Below the pieces are notes generated by a model, which was given only the letters and a program-made list of their open reading frames with translations, made no database searches and was not told where the DNA came from. The position numbers were made by a program, and so were the translations under genes. Shown here in pieces: positions 1 to 8,174 of a DNA stretch of 64,000 nucleotides. Numbering within the stretch: the first letter of the stretch is position 1; every line of letters begins with the position of its first letter. The DNA comes from Haloferax prahovense DSM 18310 (GTDB lineage: Archaea > Halobacteriota > Halobacteria > Halobacteriales > Haloferacaceae), in the NCBI RefSeq assembly GCF_000336815.1, contig NZ_AOLG01000010.1:1-64000 (forward strand), given 5' to 3'.

Positions 1-25
1 CATCAGAGATGTGTATAAGAAACAG
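1..25. other. Residual sequencing adapter (Nextera mosaic end)
   Basis: Bases 7-25 match the 19-base Nextera transposase mosaic end AGATGTGTATAAGAGACAG with a single mismatch at base 21 (A for G). The six bases before it carry no other recognisable signal. Translating this stretch gives the peptide start MCIRNS on the + strand and an end in VSYTHL on the - strand, both familiar adapter artefacts in protein databases. The stretch is therefore library sequence left at a contig end, and the ATG at 9 is not a start codon. Confidence 0.93.
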
Positions 26-26
26 C

Positions 27-848
27 CCCGAGCCCCAGTCGAACCACAACGCCGGAGCCGTCGCGTTCGGTCCGGACGGCTATCTCTACGTCGCCACGGG
101 CGACGGCGGCGGCGCGAACGACGAGGGACGCGGCCACGTCGACGACTGGTACGACGCCGTTCCGGGCGGCAACGGACAGGACGTGACCGAGAACCTCCTC
201 GGGAGCGTCCTCCGCATCGACGTGGACTCCACCGGCGGCGTCTCCGGCGACGACGACCGGCCGTACGGAATCCCCGAGGACAACCCGCTCGTCGGCTCCG
301 ACGGCCTCGACGAGCAGTACGCGTGGGGGCTCAGAAACCCGTGGCGGCTCTCGTTCGACGGCGAGGACTGCTACGTCGCCGACGTGGGACAGGGCGCGTG
401 GGAGGAGGTGAACCTCTTGGAGCGCGGCGGCAACTACGGCTGGAACGTTCGCGAGGGCGCACACTGCTTCCGCGCCGACGACTGCCCGACCGAGACGCCC
501 GACGGCGCACCGCTTCTCGACCCGGTGCTGGAGTACCCCCACAGCGGGGACGGACCGTCCGGCGTGGCCGTCATCGGCGGCCACGTCTACCGCGGCGAGT
601 CGATTTCGGCGCTCTCGGGCGCGTACGTCTTCGCCGACTGGCAGTCTGAGGGACGGTTGTTCGCCGCCCGCCCGAGCGAGTCGCGGCCGTGGGACATCGC
701 GGAGATTCCCGTGACGGACCGCGACGACGGGGGGACGAACGTCCTCGCGTTCGGCCGCGCCCCCGACGGCGAACTGTACGTCTGCACCAGCGACCGGCCG
801 ATTGTCACCGGGTCGTCGGGCGCGCTGAACCGGCTGACCGGCGTCTGA
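27..848 (+). CDS. PQQ-dependent sugar (glucose/sorbosone) dehydrogenase, C-terminal part
   Basis: This is about 273 residues of a soluble-type PQQ sugar dehydrogenase (GSDH family) beta-propeller, cut at the 5' end by the contig edge. The visible part has family-like segments: AFGPDGYLYVATGDGG near its start, GSVLRIDVD, then YAWGLRNPWRLSFDG and ELYVCTSDRP near the end. Family members are usually longer (roughly 400 residues or more) and oxidise aldose sugars with PQQ as cofactor. The missing N-terminus would show whether it carries a Tat or lipoprotein signal, as haloarchaeal members commonly do. The in-frame ATG at 9 lies in adapter sequence and is rejected. The gene converges with the oxidoreductase gene ending at 881. 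The family call is confident; the substrate is unknown. Confidence 0.85.
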   Translation, partial: PEPQSNHNAGAVAFGPDGYLYVATGDGGGANDEGRGHVDDWYDAVPGGNGQDVTENLLGSVLRIDVDSTGGVSGDDDRPYGIPEDNPLVGSDGLDEQYAWGLRNPWRLSFDGEDCYVADVGQGAWEEVNLLERGGNYGWNVREGAHCFRADDCPTETPDGAPLLDPVLEYPHSGDGPSGVAVIGGHVYRGESISALSGAYVFADWQSEGRLFAARPSESRPWDIAEIPVTDRDDGGTNVLAFGRAPDGELYVCTSDRPIVTGSSGALNRLTGV

Positions 849-880
849 GGTCGGGGGCAAGTCGTTCCAGCGTCCGCGAC

Positions 881-1879
881 TCAGGCGTCGCCGTCGACGT
901 TGACTCGCCTGCCCGTCGTCGCCGACTCGTAGGCAGCCTCGGTCAGCGCGGTCACGTGGAGAGCGTCCTCGGCCGGGATGGCGAGGTCGGCCTCGTCGCG
1001 CGCGGCGTCCACGAAGTTCCGGAGCTTCTTCCGGGTCAACTCCTCGAAGTCGGGCGTCGGCGGCGTGGCGGTGTAGGTCATCCCCCCCTCGGCCACCTCG
1101 ATGGTCTCGCCGTCGAAGGCGACCATCCCCTCGGTGCCGATGACGCGGAGCGACTCGCCGGGGTCGGGGACGCTCTGTCCGTCGCCGGAGACGCCCACGC
1201 TCGCGGTGAGGCGGTCGCCGTCGCGGTCGAGGACGACCGCGAGCGCCGAGTTCACGTCCACGTCGTGGCCGCGGTGGTCGACCGCCGCGGCGACCGTCAC
1301 CGGTTTCGAGCGCGTCACCCAGAGCACCGCGTCGAGGAGGTGCGACCCCGAGTCGTACAGTTGGCCGCCGCCCGAGAGGGACGGGTCGCCGCGCCACTCG
1401 TCTTTCGTCCAGCGAATCCACTCCTGTTCGAGGTGGCAGACCACCATGTGCGGGTCGCCGATGCGGCCGCTGTCGATGACGCGCCTGAGTTCGTGAAACC
1501 GCGGGTCGAAGCGGCGTTGGTAGCCGACCGCGAGGGTGAGGCCGCGCTCCTCGGCGCGGTCGACGAGCGCCCGCGCGCCGCCGAGGTCGGTCACCATCGG
1601 CTTTTCGAGGTGGACGTGGAGGTCGGCGTCGAGCGCCGCGAGCGCCTGGTCGAAGTGCTTGGTGTGCGGTGAGGCGATGGTCACCGCGTCGAGGAACTCG
1701 GCGTCCAGCAGTTCCTCGGTCGTCTCGTAGGTCAGCACGTCGAACTCGTCTCCGAACCGCTCGCGCACCTCGTCTACGGGGTCGACGCCGGCGACGACGC
1801 GCACGCCCTCCAGTTCGTTGAGCAAGCGGCACTCCAGCACGCCGAGGCTTCCGAGGCCGATACCTGCGACTCTGAACAT
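881..1879 (-). CDS. Gfo/Idh/MocA family NAD(P)-dependent oxidoreductase
   Basis: This 332-residue protein begins with a Rossmann motif (MFRVAGIGLGSLG) and carries the family's conserved EKPM motif with its catalytic-region lysine, in the segment HLEKPMVTD. The family reduces or oxidises sugars, inositols or similar hydroxyl compounds with NAD(P). I chose the ATG at 1879 because the dinucleotide fold starts at residue 2; the open frame continues to 2062 but that extension is low-quality sequence. The gene faces a sugar dehydrogenase, which fits carbohydrate metabolism, but the substrate cannot be named from sequence. Length is normal for the family. Confidence 0.88.
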   Translation of the reverse strand: MFRVAGIGLGSLGVLECRLLNELEGVRVVAGVDPVDEVRERFGDEFDVLTYETTEELLDAEFLDAVTIASPHTKHFDQALAALDADLHVHLEKPMVTDLGGARALVDRAEERGLTLAVGYQRRFDPRFHELRRVIDSGRIGDPHMVVCHLEQEWIRWTKDEWRGDPSLSGGGQLYDSGSHLLDAVLWVTRSKPVTVAAAVDHRGHDVDVNSALAVVLDRDGDRLTASVGVSGDGQSVPDPGESLRVIGTEGMVAFDGETIEVAEGGMTYTATPPTPDFEELTRKKLRNFVDAARDEADLAIPAEDALHVTALTEAAYESATTGRRVNVDGDA

Positions 1880-1958
1880 GGCGTAGTAGTCGCGCGGAAG
1901 CCGCAAAAGCGTGCGGGCGAGTCGCAAGGGCTTCCCGGGTGGCTCGTGTGGGTCGGCC

Positions 1959-2186
1959 ATGGACGACGCAGTCCTCCAGCGGTTCGCCGTCGTACTCGCG
2001 TTGGTCGGGGTGGCCCTCCACGTCACGTCGCTCGCCGAGAACCCGTCGCAGGGGTTCGTCACCGTCGGGTTCGCGGTGCTCCTCCTCGCGCTCGCGCTCG
2101 GCGGCGCGCCGGTCGCGCGCGGACTGTTCGAGTTCGAGACGGACGCGACCCGCGCCGAATCGCCCGACGCCGACGAACAAGGCTGA
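1959..2186 (+). CDS. Small two-helix membrane protein, unknown function
   Basis: This 75-residue protein has two hydrophobic stretches, about residues 7-22 and 34-55, and a short acidic tail (ATRAESPDADEQG). I do not recognise a family. The ATG at 1959 is preferred over an upstream in-frame start at 1911 because the upstream part is basic and lies in the promoter space of the divergent oxidoreductase. It lies between the oxidoreductase and the aldo/keto reductase with no clear operon partner. The transmembrane layout is clear; no role can be assigned. Confidence 0.6.
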   Translation: MDDAVLQRFAVVLALVGVALHVTSLAENPSQGFVTVGFAVLLLALALGGAPVARGLFEFETDATRAESPDADEQG

Positions 2187-2238
2187 GCGTCTCGCCGCTA
2201 CTCGCACGCTTTAGTCGCCCGCCGTCGTGGCATCGACC

Positions 2239-3261
2239 ATGAGCCTCGACTATCGACGACTCGGGTCGACCGGCACCCGCGTCTCTGAGTTGTGCTTCGG
2301 CACGTGGCGATTCGGTCGAAAGAACAGCGGCGTCCTCGAGACCGACGAGGAGGAGGCCCACGAACTCCTCGACGCGTTCGAGGAGCGCGGCGGGAACTTC
2401 ATCGACACCGCCAACGTCTACGGCAACCCGAACGGCACCTCCGAGGAGTACATCGGCAACTGGCTGGCCGAGCGCGACCGCGAGGACTACGTGCTCGCCT
2501 CGAAGGTGTACTTCCCGTTCGACGAGGACAACCCCAACGGTCGCGGCCTCTCGCGGACCCACATCCGCAACCAGATCGAGGGCACGCTCGACCGCCTCGA
2601 CACCGACTACCTCGACCTCTACTACATCCACCGCTGGGACGAGGAGACGCCCATCGAGGAGACGCTCCGGGCGCTCAACGGCCTCGTCGAGGAGGGGAAG
2701 GTCAACTACCTCGGCGCGTCCACGATGGCGTCGTGGCAGCTCACGAAGGCGCTGTGGAAGTCCGACGTGCACGACTACGCCCGCTTCGACGTGACCCAGC
2801 CGCTGTTCCACGCCGGCTACTACGAGGACGTGAAAGACTACCTCGACGCGTGCGGCGACCAGGACATCGCGGTCTGTCCGTACTCGCCGCTCGCGGGCGG
2901 TTTCCTCACGGGCAAGTACGAGCGCACCGACTCCGACGACCCGACCGAGTACGTCGCGCCCGACGGCGCGCGCGGGTCGTTCGACGAGCGGTTCGACCGG
3001 TTCTACGTCTCCGAGCGCGGCTGGAAGGTGCTCGACGAGATTCGCGCGGTCGCCGACGAAGTCGATGCCAGCCCCGCGCAGGTCGCGCTCCGCTGGCTGA
3101 TGGACTACCCCGAGGCGACCGTCGTTCCCATCGTCGGCGCGCGGACGACCGACCAACTCGACGAGAACGTCGGCGCGGCCGACGTGGACATCTCGACCGA
3201 CCAGTGGGAGCGCATCATGAACGCCCGCTACGACGAAGACGGTCGGCGCTGGGGCCACTAA
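2239..3261 (+). CDS. Aldo/keto reductase
   Basis: This 340-residue AKR of the potassium-channel-beta/YajO-like type catalyses NAD(P)H-dependent reduction of aldehydes or ketones. The tetrad is visible: Asp56 and Tyr61 in DTANVYG, Lys89 in LASKVYF and His131 in YIHRWD. The C-terminal cofactor region (VVPIVGARTTDQLDEN) is also present. The ATG at 2239 is preferred over 2227 because it matches the usual MSLDYRRLGSTG beginning. The gene runs in the same direction as the small membrane protein 52 bases upstream. The substrate is unknown. Confidence 0.92.
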   Translation: MSLDYRRLGSTGTRVSELCFGTWRFGRKNSGVLETDEEEAHELLDAFEERGGNFIDTANVYGNPNGTSEEYIGNWLAERDREDYVLASKVYFPFDEDNPNGRGLSRTHIRNQIEGTLDRLDTDYLDLYYIHRWDEETPIEETLRALNGLVEEGKVNYLGASTMASWQLTKALWKSDVHDYARFDVTQPLFHAGYYEDVKDYLDACGDQDIAVCPYSPLAGGFLTGKYERTDSDDPTEYVAPDGARGSFDERFDRFYVSERGWKVLDEIRAVADEVDASPAQVALRWLMDYPEATVVPIVGARTTDQLDENVGAADVDISTDQWERIMNARYDEDGRRWGH

Positions 3262-3306
3262 GCGACCGCGGGCGACGCGGGCGACCGGACCAGCTTGCGA
3301 CTCTTT

Positions 3307-3711
3307 TCACGCGATGCCGAGGTCTCGCAGGTAGTCGCAGACGACGTGGACGTAGAGCACGACCGCGAGAAACGCCGCGAGCGACCCGAGTCCCGAGAGC
3401 GCGACCGCGCCGACGGCGACGCCGCCGACGAGGTGGTGGCTCAGGAGTCGCTTGCGATTGAACTCGGTGTCGAACTCCTCGAACACCCGCTCTTGGTCGA
3501 GGAGGCCGACCCGCGGGTTCGTCACCGCGAGCCGCAGGTTCGCCCAGTCGCCGCGCTGGACGCGGGCGATGACGAAATGGTCGAGGTCGATGAAGACGCT
3601 CACGAAGACCGCGCCGGCGACGAGAAGCGGCAGGCTCCCCGGCGGGTCCAACGCGACCGCGGCGACTGCCCCGGCGACCGCCCCGACGACGGCGTGTTCG
3701 AGTGACTTCAC
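3307..3711 (-). CDS. Membrane-bound metal-dependent hydrolase-like protein (YdjM/DUF457 type)
   Basis: This 134-residue integral membrane protein has three or four predicted helices. Conserved acidic and histidine positions resemble membrane metal-dependent hydrolases of the YdjM/LexA-binding group: His6 in LEHAVVG, an IDLDHF motif near residue 41, LLSHHL and YVHVVCDYL in later helices. The family is widespread but its substrate is not known. It lies 12 bases from the SelT/Rdx-like gene to its right, on the same strand, so the two may be co-transcribed. The family call rests on motif resemblance alone. Confidence 0.65.
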   Translation of the reverse strand: MKSLEHAVVGAVAGAVAAVALDPPGSLPLLVAGAVFVSVFIDLDHFVIARVQRGDWANLRLAVTNPRVGLLDQERVFEEFDTEFNRKRLLSHHLVGGVAVGAVALSGLGSLAAFLAVVLYVHVVCDYLRDLGIA

Positions 3712-3723
3712 GTCCCGCCCCGT

Positions 3724-3957
3724 TCAGTCGACGTGCGGGCGGACCCGCCGGAGCACGAGGTCCGGGTCGAACTCGTCTTCCGACTTGTCCCAGACGCGCT
3801 CGCCGTCGACGGTGACGGTGAGAACGCCGTGGTCGCCCGTCACGAGCGCCACGCGGTCGAGCCGGTCGCCGAACTGTTCGAGCAGCGCGTGCTGTAGTTG
3901 CTCGGCGCGGTCGAGGAAGCCGCAGGGAACGCAGTATTCGATTTCGACGCTTGTCAT
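3724..3957 (-). CDS. Rdx/SelT-SelW-like thioredoxin-fold protein
   Basis: This 77-residue protein contains a CxxC pair near residue 9 (EYCVPCGF) directly after the first beta strand, followed by a helix, FGDRLDRVALVTGDHGVLTVTVDGE and a C-terminal helix. That order is the Rdx family pattern (SelW/SelT/SelH relatives), here with cysteine rather than selenocysteine. Such proteins are small thiol-redox proteins of uncertain partner. It lies just upstream of the YdjM-like membrane protein gene and may share a transcript. No signal peptide is seen, so a cytoplasmic site is likely. Confidence 0.8.
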   Translation of the reverse strand: MTSVEIEYCVPCGFLDRAEQLQHALLEQFGDRLDRVALVTGDHGVLTVTVDGERVWDKSEDEFDPDLVLRRVRPHVD

Positions 3958-4023
3958 GACCGGACGTTCACGGCGAGCGCGTAAAAGCGAGGGGGCGGGC
4001 CGCGAGCGCTCCTGGGACCGTCA

Positions 4024-4683
4024 CTACGACGTCCCGAAGCCGGGTCGCCACCGGAGCAAGACGACGGTGACGAGAAAGACCAGCGTCGAGAGGTCGTACG
4101 AGAGCGTCGTCACGGTCGCGGCGATGGCCGTCCCGCCGCCGAAGACGCTCGTGGCGACCGACGCGAGAATGGGCCACGAACACGAGACACAAGAGAACAG
4201 GCCGACGACCCCGGAGACGGCCGCGCCCGCCGCCTCGACGACCGTGTCGTAGACGAGGAACGCGAGCGCCGCGTAGCCGACCACGCGCGCCGGCATGAGG
4301 ACGAGGTTGAACAGGTCGCCGCCGTAGACGAGCGCCGGGCCCCACCCCGGCGGGAGGAAGGCGACGCGGACGCCGTTCGTGCCGCCGGGCACGGGTGAGG
4401 TGACGAGGCCGCCGGCGACCGCGAGGAGCGCGAAGTAGCCGACCGCGACGACGGCCGCCTTGCGCTTCGTCGCGGCGGAGGCGGGCGCGACGTCGGTGTC
4501 GAACATGACCCAGAGGCCGACGATGACCCACGCGACGCCGTAGAGCGCGTAGCGCGGCGCGCCGACGCTCGCCTCGGTGAAAAGCAGGTAGACGAACGCT
4601 AGGATCAGCGTCGTGTTCACGGCGAAGGCGGCGCGGAGCAGACTGGCCCGCGAGGGGCGGGGGAGTGCGGATGCGGTTGCCAT
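4024..4683 (-). CDS. Multi-pass membrane protein next to ctaB, with CxxC motif
   Basis: This 219-residue protein has about six hydrophobic helices. Its only notable motif is a CxxC pair at Cys165/Cys168 (LFSCVSCSWP), inside or at the edge of a helix. It follows the haem O synthase fusion gene by 23 bases on the same strand, so it is probably in the same transcript. That position suggests a link to haem or copper handling in terminal-oxidase assembly, but this is inference from context only. I do not recognise a named family. The ATG at 4683 gives a clean N-terminus ahead of the first helix. Confidence 0.7.
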   Translation of the reverse strand: MATASALPRPSRASLLRAAFAVNTTLILAFVYLLFTEASVGAPRYALYGVAWVIVGLWVMFDTDVAPASAATKRKAAVVAVGYFALLAVAGGLVTSPVPGGTNGVRVAFLPPGWGPALVYGGDLFNLVLMPARVVGYAALAFLVYDTVVEAAGAAVSGVVGLFSCVSCSWPILASVATSVFGGGTAIAATVTTLSYDLSTLVFLVTVVLLRWRPGFGTS

Positions 4684-4706
4684 GTGTGGGGAGTAGCGGT
4701 CGGGGC

Positions 4707-6122
4707 TCAGAGCGCGAGCGTGTCGACGACGATGGCGAGGAGCAGCATGCCGAGGTAGGCGTTCGAGGCGTGGAACGCCCGGAACGCGGCGGTGTCGTCG
4801 CGCTCGTAGTGCAGGCGCACGACGAAGTAGAGGAACGCGCCGCCGAAGAGGATGCTCGTCACGAGGTAGACGACCCCGAGAGCGTCCATGACCGCGAGGC
4901 CGGCGGCGGCGACGAGCGTCGCGCCGAGCCACCAGAGGATGTGTTTTCGCGTCTCGGTCTCGCCGCGGACGACGGGCATCATCGGGAAGCCGCCGCGGGC
5001 GTAGTCGTCCTTGTAGGCCAACGCGAGGTTGTAGAAGTGCGCGGGCGTCCACAGGAAGATGACCACGGCGAGGACGACGCCGCCGAGGCCGACGTCGCCG
5101 GTGACGGCGACCCAGCCGATGAGCGCCGGAAGCGCGCCGGCCGCACCGCCGATGACGGTGTTCTGGACCGTGTTTGGCTTCAGGATGAGCGTGTAGACGA
5201 CGCTGTAGAAGGCGATAGCGACGACGCCGAGGACGGCCGCGAGCCAGTTGACGGACGCGAACAGCGCCACCGACGCGACCGTCAGAAGCAGGCCGAACGC
5301 GACGGCATTGCGGACGGGCACGAGGTCGACCGCAAGCGGCCGGTCGCTCGTCCGCTGCATCCGGCGGTCCACGTCGCGTTCGAGAACGTGGTTGAACGTG
5401 CCGGACGCGCCGATAGAGAGGACGCCGCCGCCGAGTGTCGCCGCGATGACCTCGGGCGTGAGGCCGGGCGAGACGGTGCCGGCGAGCGCCATCGCCGCCG
5501 ACGCGACGAGACAGAGGAGCCACATCAGCCGCGGCTTCATGAGCCGGAAGTACGCGTTGACCGTCGCCTTCGCGCGGGCGACAGGTTCGGTCGGGACCGG
5601 CGGTCGCTCGCCGTCGTCGGTCGGGGGGCTCATCGACGGGGTGCCGACCGGCGCGTCGTCGGGGTCGCCGGTGGCCGCTTCGAGCGTCCACGCGAGCGCG
5701 GCGACGAAGCCGCCGAAGATGACCATCCCGAGAACCAAGTGGAGCGTCGAGAGCGCGGGGCCGACGCCGACGGTGGCGACGACCGCGCCGAGACCGGCCT
5801 GTGCGGGGTAGAGCACCGCCGACGCAGTGACGGTTGCTCTCACCCGGCGGGACGTGTCGGTTCGCCACGCCGAGACGAGCGTGGCGAGCGTGAGGAGACC
5901 GACGAGGACGGCCGCGACGCGGTGACCGAGGGCGACCCAGCCGTCGAGCGTCGCGGGGAGCGAAAAGCCGTCTCCGCACGCGGGCCAGGCGCTACACGCG
6001 GCGGTCGCGTCCGTGAGCGCGGTCGTCGCGCCGACGATGAGAAGCAGATAGACGCCCATCGCCGTCGCGGCGAGCAGGCCGTGGAACGTGTTCGAATCGC
6101 GATTCGTGGCCACGAAATTCAC
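4707..6122 (-). CDS. ctaB: Fused CtaA-like domain plus haem O synthase (protohaem IX farnesyltransferase)
   Basis: This 471-residue protein has two parts. Residues 1-150 are a four-helix domain like one half of COX15/CtaA, with histidines at 67 (LGHRVAA) and 128 (STLHLVLG) and a cysteine pair at 43/49 (CSAWPACG). Residues 185-471 are a UbiA-fold prenyltransferase with the first aspartate motif at 244-258 (NHVLERDVDRRMQRT) and the second at 370-382 (YKDDYARGGFPMM). CtaB attaches a farnesyl group to haem B to make haem O. The linker at about 150-182 is Pro/Asp-rich. GTG start at 6122; a TATA-like box at 6145-6154 places transcription at the start codon. It is divergent from coxB. Confidence 0.93.
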   Translation of the reverse strand: MNFVATNRDSNTFHGLLAATAMGVYLLLIVGATTALTDATAACSAWPACGDGFSLPATLDGWVALGHRVAAVLVGLLTLATLVSAWRTDTSRRVRATVTASAVLYPAQAGLGAVVATVGVGPALSTLHLVLGMVIFGGFVAALAWTLEAATGDPDDAPVGTPSMSPPTDDGERPPVPTEPVARAKATVNAYFRLMKPRLMWLLCLVASAAMALAGTVSPGLTPEVIAATLGGGVLSIGASGTFNHVLERDVDRRMQRTSDRPLAVDLVPVRNAVAFGLLLTVASVALFASVNWLAAVLGVVAIAFYSVVYTLILKPNTVQNTVIGGAAGALPALIGWVAVTGDVGLGGVVLAVVIFLWTPAHFYNLALAYKDDYARGGFPMMPVVRGETETRKHILWWLGATLVAAAGLAVMDALGVVYLVTSILFGGAFLYFVVRLHYERDDTAAFRAFHASNAYLGMLLLAIVVDTLAL

Positions 6123-6144
6123 CTACGGGCCTGTTGGGCCGTCC

Positions 6145-6154
6145 CGTATTTAGG
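6145..6154 (-). promoter_or_regulatory. TATA-like box of the ctaB transcript
   Basis: On the minus strand this reads CCTAAATACG, centred about 28 bases upstream of the GTG at 6122. The spacing predicts a leaderless or nearly leaderless transcript. It shares the 153-base gap with the coxB promoter. Confidence 0.55.
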
Positions 6155-6240
6155 ACCCGCGCTTTTCCGCCTCGCGTTCGGGTGCCGCTCCCCGCGATAT
6201 GGCGGGGGCGGGTTGATAAACGGCGGGCCGAGAGTCGGTA

Positions 6241-6250
6241 TGCATTTATG
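6241..6250 (+). promoter_or_regulatory. TATA-like box of coxB
   Basis: ATGCATTTAT lies about 28-30 bases upstream of the coxB ATG at 6276, so transcription should begin within a few bases of the start codon. The site is partly palindromic (TGCATTTATGCG). Confidence 0.5.
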
Positions 6251-6275
6251 CGGTTGTTCCTAAGTCTCGCTCAGC

Positions 6276-7037
6276 ATGAGAAAGACGCGTTTCGCGCTCG
6301 CGTCCCTGCTCGCGACGGTCGTGATGGCGCTCGTTGCCACCCCCGCCGCCGCGCAGGCGTCCGCCACGTCGGAACTTATCAACCAGCTCAACGGGAAGCT
6401 GCTGTACGTCGCTATCCCGATTACCGTGCTGGTGGAGGTCATCCTCCTCTACACGGTCATCAAGTTCCGCAACAGCGAGCGCGCACTGCCGACCAAGGAG
6501 AACCGCCGGCTCGAAATCACGTGGACCATCGCGACAGCGATTATCCTGCTTTTCGTCGGCGTCGCCTCCTACGGCGTGCTGGCCAACGAAAACGTCACGC
6601 ACCAGGGCAACGACATCGCCATGGACGACGACCCGGTCGTCGTCACGGCCGAAGCCTACCAGTGGGGTTGGAACATGTACTACCCCGAAGAGGGTAACTT
6701 CACGTCCGGCAACGAGATTGTCATCCCCAAGGACCGCCCGGTCTACTTCCAGGTGACTGCAACGGACGTGATACATGGATTCCACGTCCCCAAACTCGGC
6801 CTCAAGCAGGACGCGATGCCGGGTTCGACGAACACCATCAAGACCGTCGCCTACGAGGAGGGCACCTACCAGGGCTACTGTACTGAGTACTGCGGCGTCG
6901 CGCACTCTCAGATGTACTTCACCGTCGAAGTCGTCTCGCAGGAAGAGTACCAGAACTGGCTCGACGAGCAGCAGTCGGCCAACAGCGAGTCGTCGTCCTC
7001 GTCTTCGAACTCCACCGCGACGAACTCCACGCAGTAA
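6276..7037 (+). CDS. coxB: Cytochrome c oxidase subunit II
   Basis: This 253-residue protein has a signal peptide (residues 1-26, ending PAAAQA), two transmembrane helices (about 42-62 and 82-102) and an extracytoplasmic cupredoxin domain. The CuA ligands are present: His167 (DVIHGF), Cys202, Cys206, His210 and Met213 in YCTEYCGVAHSQM. It accepts electrons from a blue-copper or cytochrome donor at the outer face of the membrane. The tail is rich in Ser/Asn/Thr. It is divergent from ctaB; subunit I (coxA) is not in the window, so the oxidase genes are split in this genome or lie outside. Confidence 0.96.
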   Translation: MRKTRFALASLLATVVMALVATPAAAQASATSELINQLNGKLLYVAIPITVLVEVILLYTVIKFRNSERALPTKENRRLEITWTIATAIILLFVGVASYGVLANENVTHQGNDIAMDDDPVVVTAEAYQWGWNMYYPEEGNFTSGNEIVIPKDRPVYFQVTATDVIHGFHVPKLGLKQDAMPGSTNTIKTVAYEEGTYQGYCTEYCGVAHSQMYFTVEVVSQEEYQNWLDEQQSANSESSSSSSNSTATNSTQ

Positions 7038-7161
7038 CGGACCTCCCTTCTCTTTCGACACTCCCCGCCGAGTGACGACGCTCGCGCTCGTCGCGTTCGG
7101 CCGTCAGAGAACGCTTCGAAACGTCGGCGAATCGGGTCGTGCGTCGAAGACGGGCGAGGTC

Positions 7162-7590
7162 TCAACAGCGCCGCTCGACGATGCGGTCGATGATGCGGCC
7201 CGTCGAGAGGAGTTCGTCGTCGTGGCGCTGCTCGCGCGGCGTCGCGCGCGTGACCTCGCAGTCGATGCCGCGGGCGTCGAGGGCGGCTTTGATGCCCGAC
7301 TCGTCGTGGTGTTGGTCGTAGCCGAGGACGATGACGTCGGGGTCGATTTTCTCGATAGGGACGAAGATATCCTCGGCGTGGCCGAGGTGCGCCTCGTCGA
7401 CCACGTCGAGCGCGGCGACCATGTCGCGGCGCTGGCGGTCGTCGAGTATCGGCTTCGGCTTGTGCGTCACGTTCTCGCCGCGGGCGATGATGACGTGGAG
7501 TTCGTCGCCGAGCGACGCGGCGTCCGAGAGGTAGTGGACGTGACCGGGGTGGAGGATGTCGAAGGTCCCCTGGGCGATGACCCGTCTCAT
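7162..7590 (-). CDS. ribL: Archaeal FAD synthase (FMN adenylyltransferase)
   Basis: This 142-residue nucleotidyltransferase makes FAD from FMN and ATP (or CTP). The signature [14 protein letters not shown] at residues 8-21 includes the HxGH motif. It has the length and C-terminal pattern of the archaeal RibL family (ending IVERRC, with a terminal cysteine). Its start codon overlaps the stop codon of the upstream JAMM gene by four bases, so the two are translationally coupled. The protein is expected to be cytoplasmic. The assignment to FAD synthase rather than glycerol-3-phosphate cytidylyltransferase rests on resemblance to archaeal RibL. Confidence 0.92.
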   Translation of the reverse strand: MRRVIAQGTFDILHPGHVHYLSDAASLGDELHVIIARGENVTHKPKPILDDRQRRDMVAALDVVDEAHLGHAEDIFVPIEKIDPDVIVLGYDQHHDESGIKAALDARGIDCEVTRATPREQRHDDELLSTGRIIDRIVERRC

Positions 7591-8072
7591 CGGTCCAACT
7601 CCGCGTCGATGTCGTCCTGCGTGAAGTCGAAGAACGATTCGGGGTCGGGGAGGTCGACGTCGAGCACGTCGAGGTCGCGGACCTCGCCCGACTGGTCGAA
7701 CGCCTCCCAGTCATCGAGGCCGTAGGGCGCGCCGATGATGATGTGGACCCGGCCGCTCCCGAAGGTGTCGAGGTCGGCGTCGCTCGGTCGGAGGACGCCG
7801 TTCGGGTGCGAGTGAATCGACCCGACGGCGCGGAAGTCGTTCGGCACGAGGTCGTTCCTGACGGTCGCGCTGTAGGGGTCCGAGACGGTCCCCGGGATGA
7901 TGAGCACGTCCGTCACGACGTAGCCGTCGCGGTCGACGCCGAGTCGGCGGGCGTCCTCGCCGCGGAGGAGTCCCATGTACTCGTTCGGATGCGTCTCCGC
8001 AGAGGCTTCGAGCGCGAAGTCGAGGGCGTCGGCGGCGATGCCGACGACCTCCCGCGACCGGAAGAGTCGCAT
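7587..8072 (-). CDS. JAMM/MPN+ metalloprotease-like protein (HvJAMM2 type)
   Basis: This 161-residue protein has a complete JAMM zinc motif: Glu31 ([10 protein letters not shown]) and H87-S-H89-P with Ser97 and Asp100 ([14 protein letters not shown]). Family members remove ubiquitin-like SAMP modifiers or act on related isopeptide or amide bonds. Gene order (ribL beside it, DHH protein beyond) matches what I recall for HvJAMM2 of Haloferax volcanii, a homologue less studied than HvJAMM1; that match is from memory, not a search. It overlaps ribL by four bases. The start at 8072 follows a 102-base divergent gap. Confidence 0.88.
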   Translation of the reverse strand: MRLFRSREVVGIAADALDFALEASAETHPNEYMGLLRGEDARRLGVDRDGYVVTDVLIIPGTVSDPYSATVRNDLVPNDFRAVGSIHSHPNGVLRPSDADLDTFGSGRVHIIIGAPYGLDDWEAFDQSGEVRDLDVLDVDLPDPESFFDFTQDDIDAELDR

Positions 8073-8174
8073 ACCGAACCGTCCGCGGGCGCTCCATCTA
8101 AGGGTTCCGGAACGCCGAGTCGATCGCCGGAACGGAACCGCCATACTGAGGTCGGCGCTCGCCCGAACTCCGGT

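Noticed and set aside
9-26. Start codon of the sugar dehydrogenase at base 9
   Set aside because: The ATG is inside adapter sequence.
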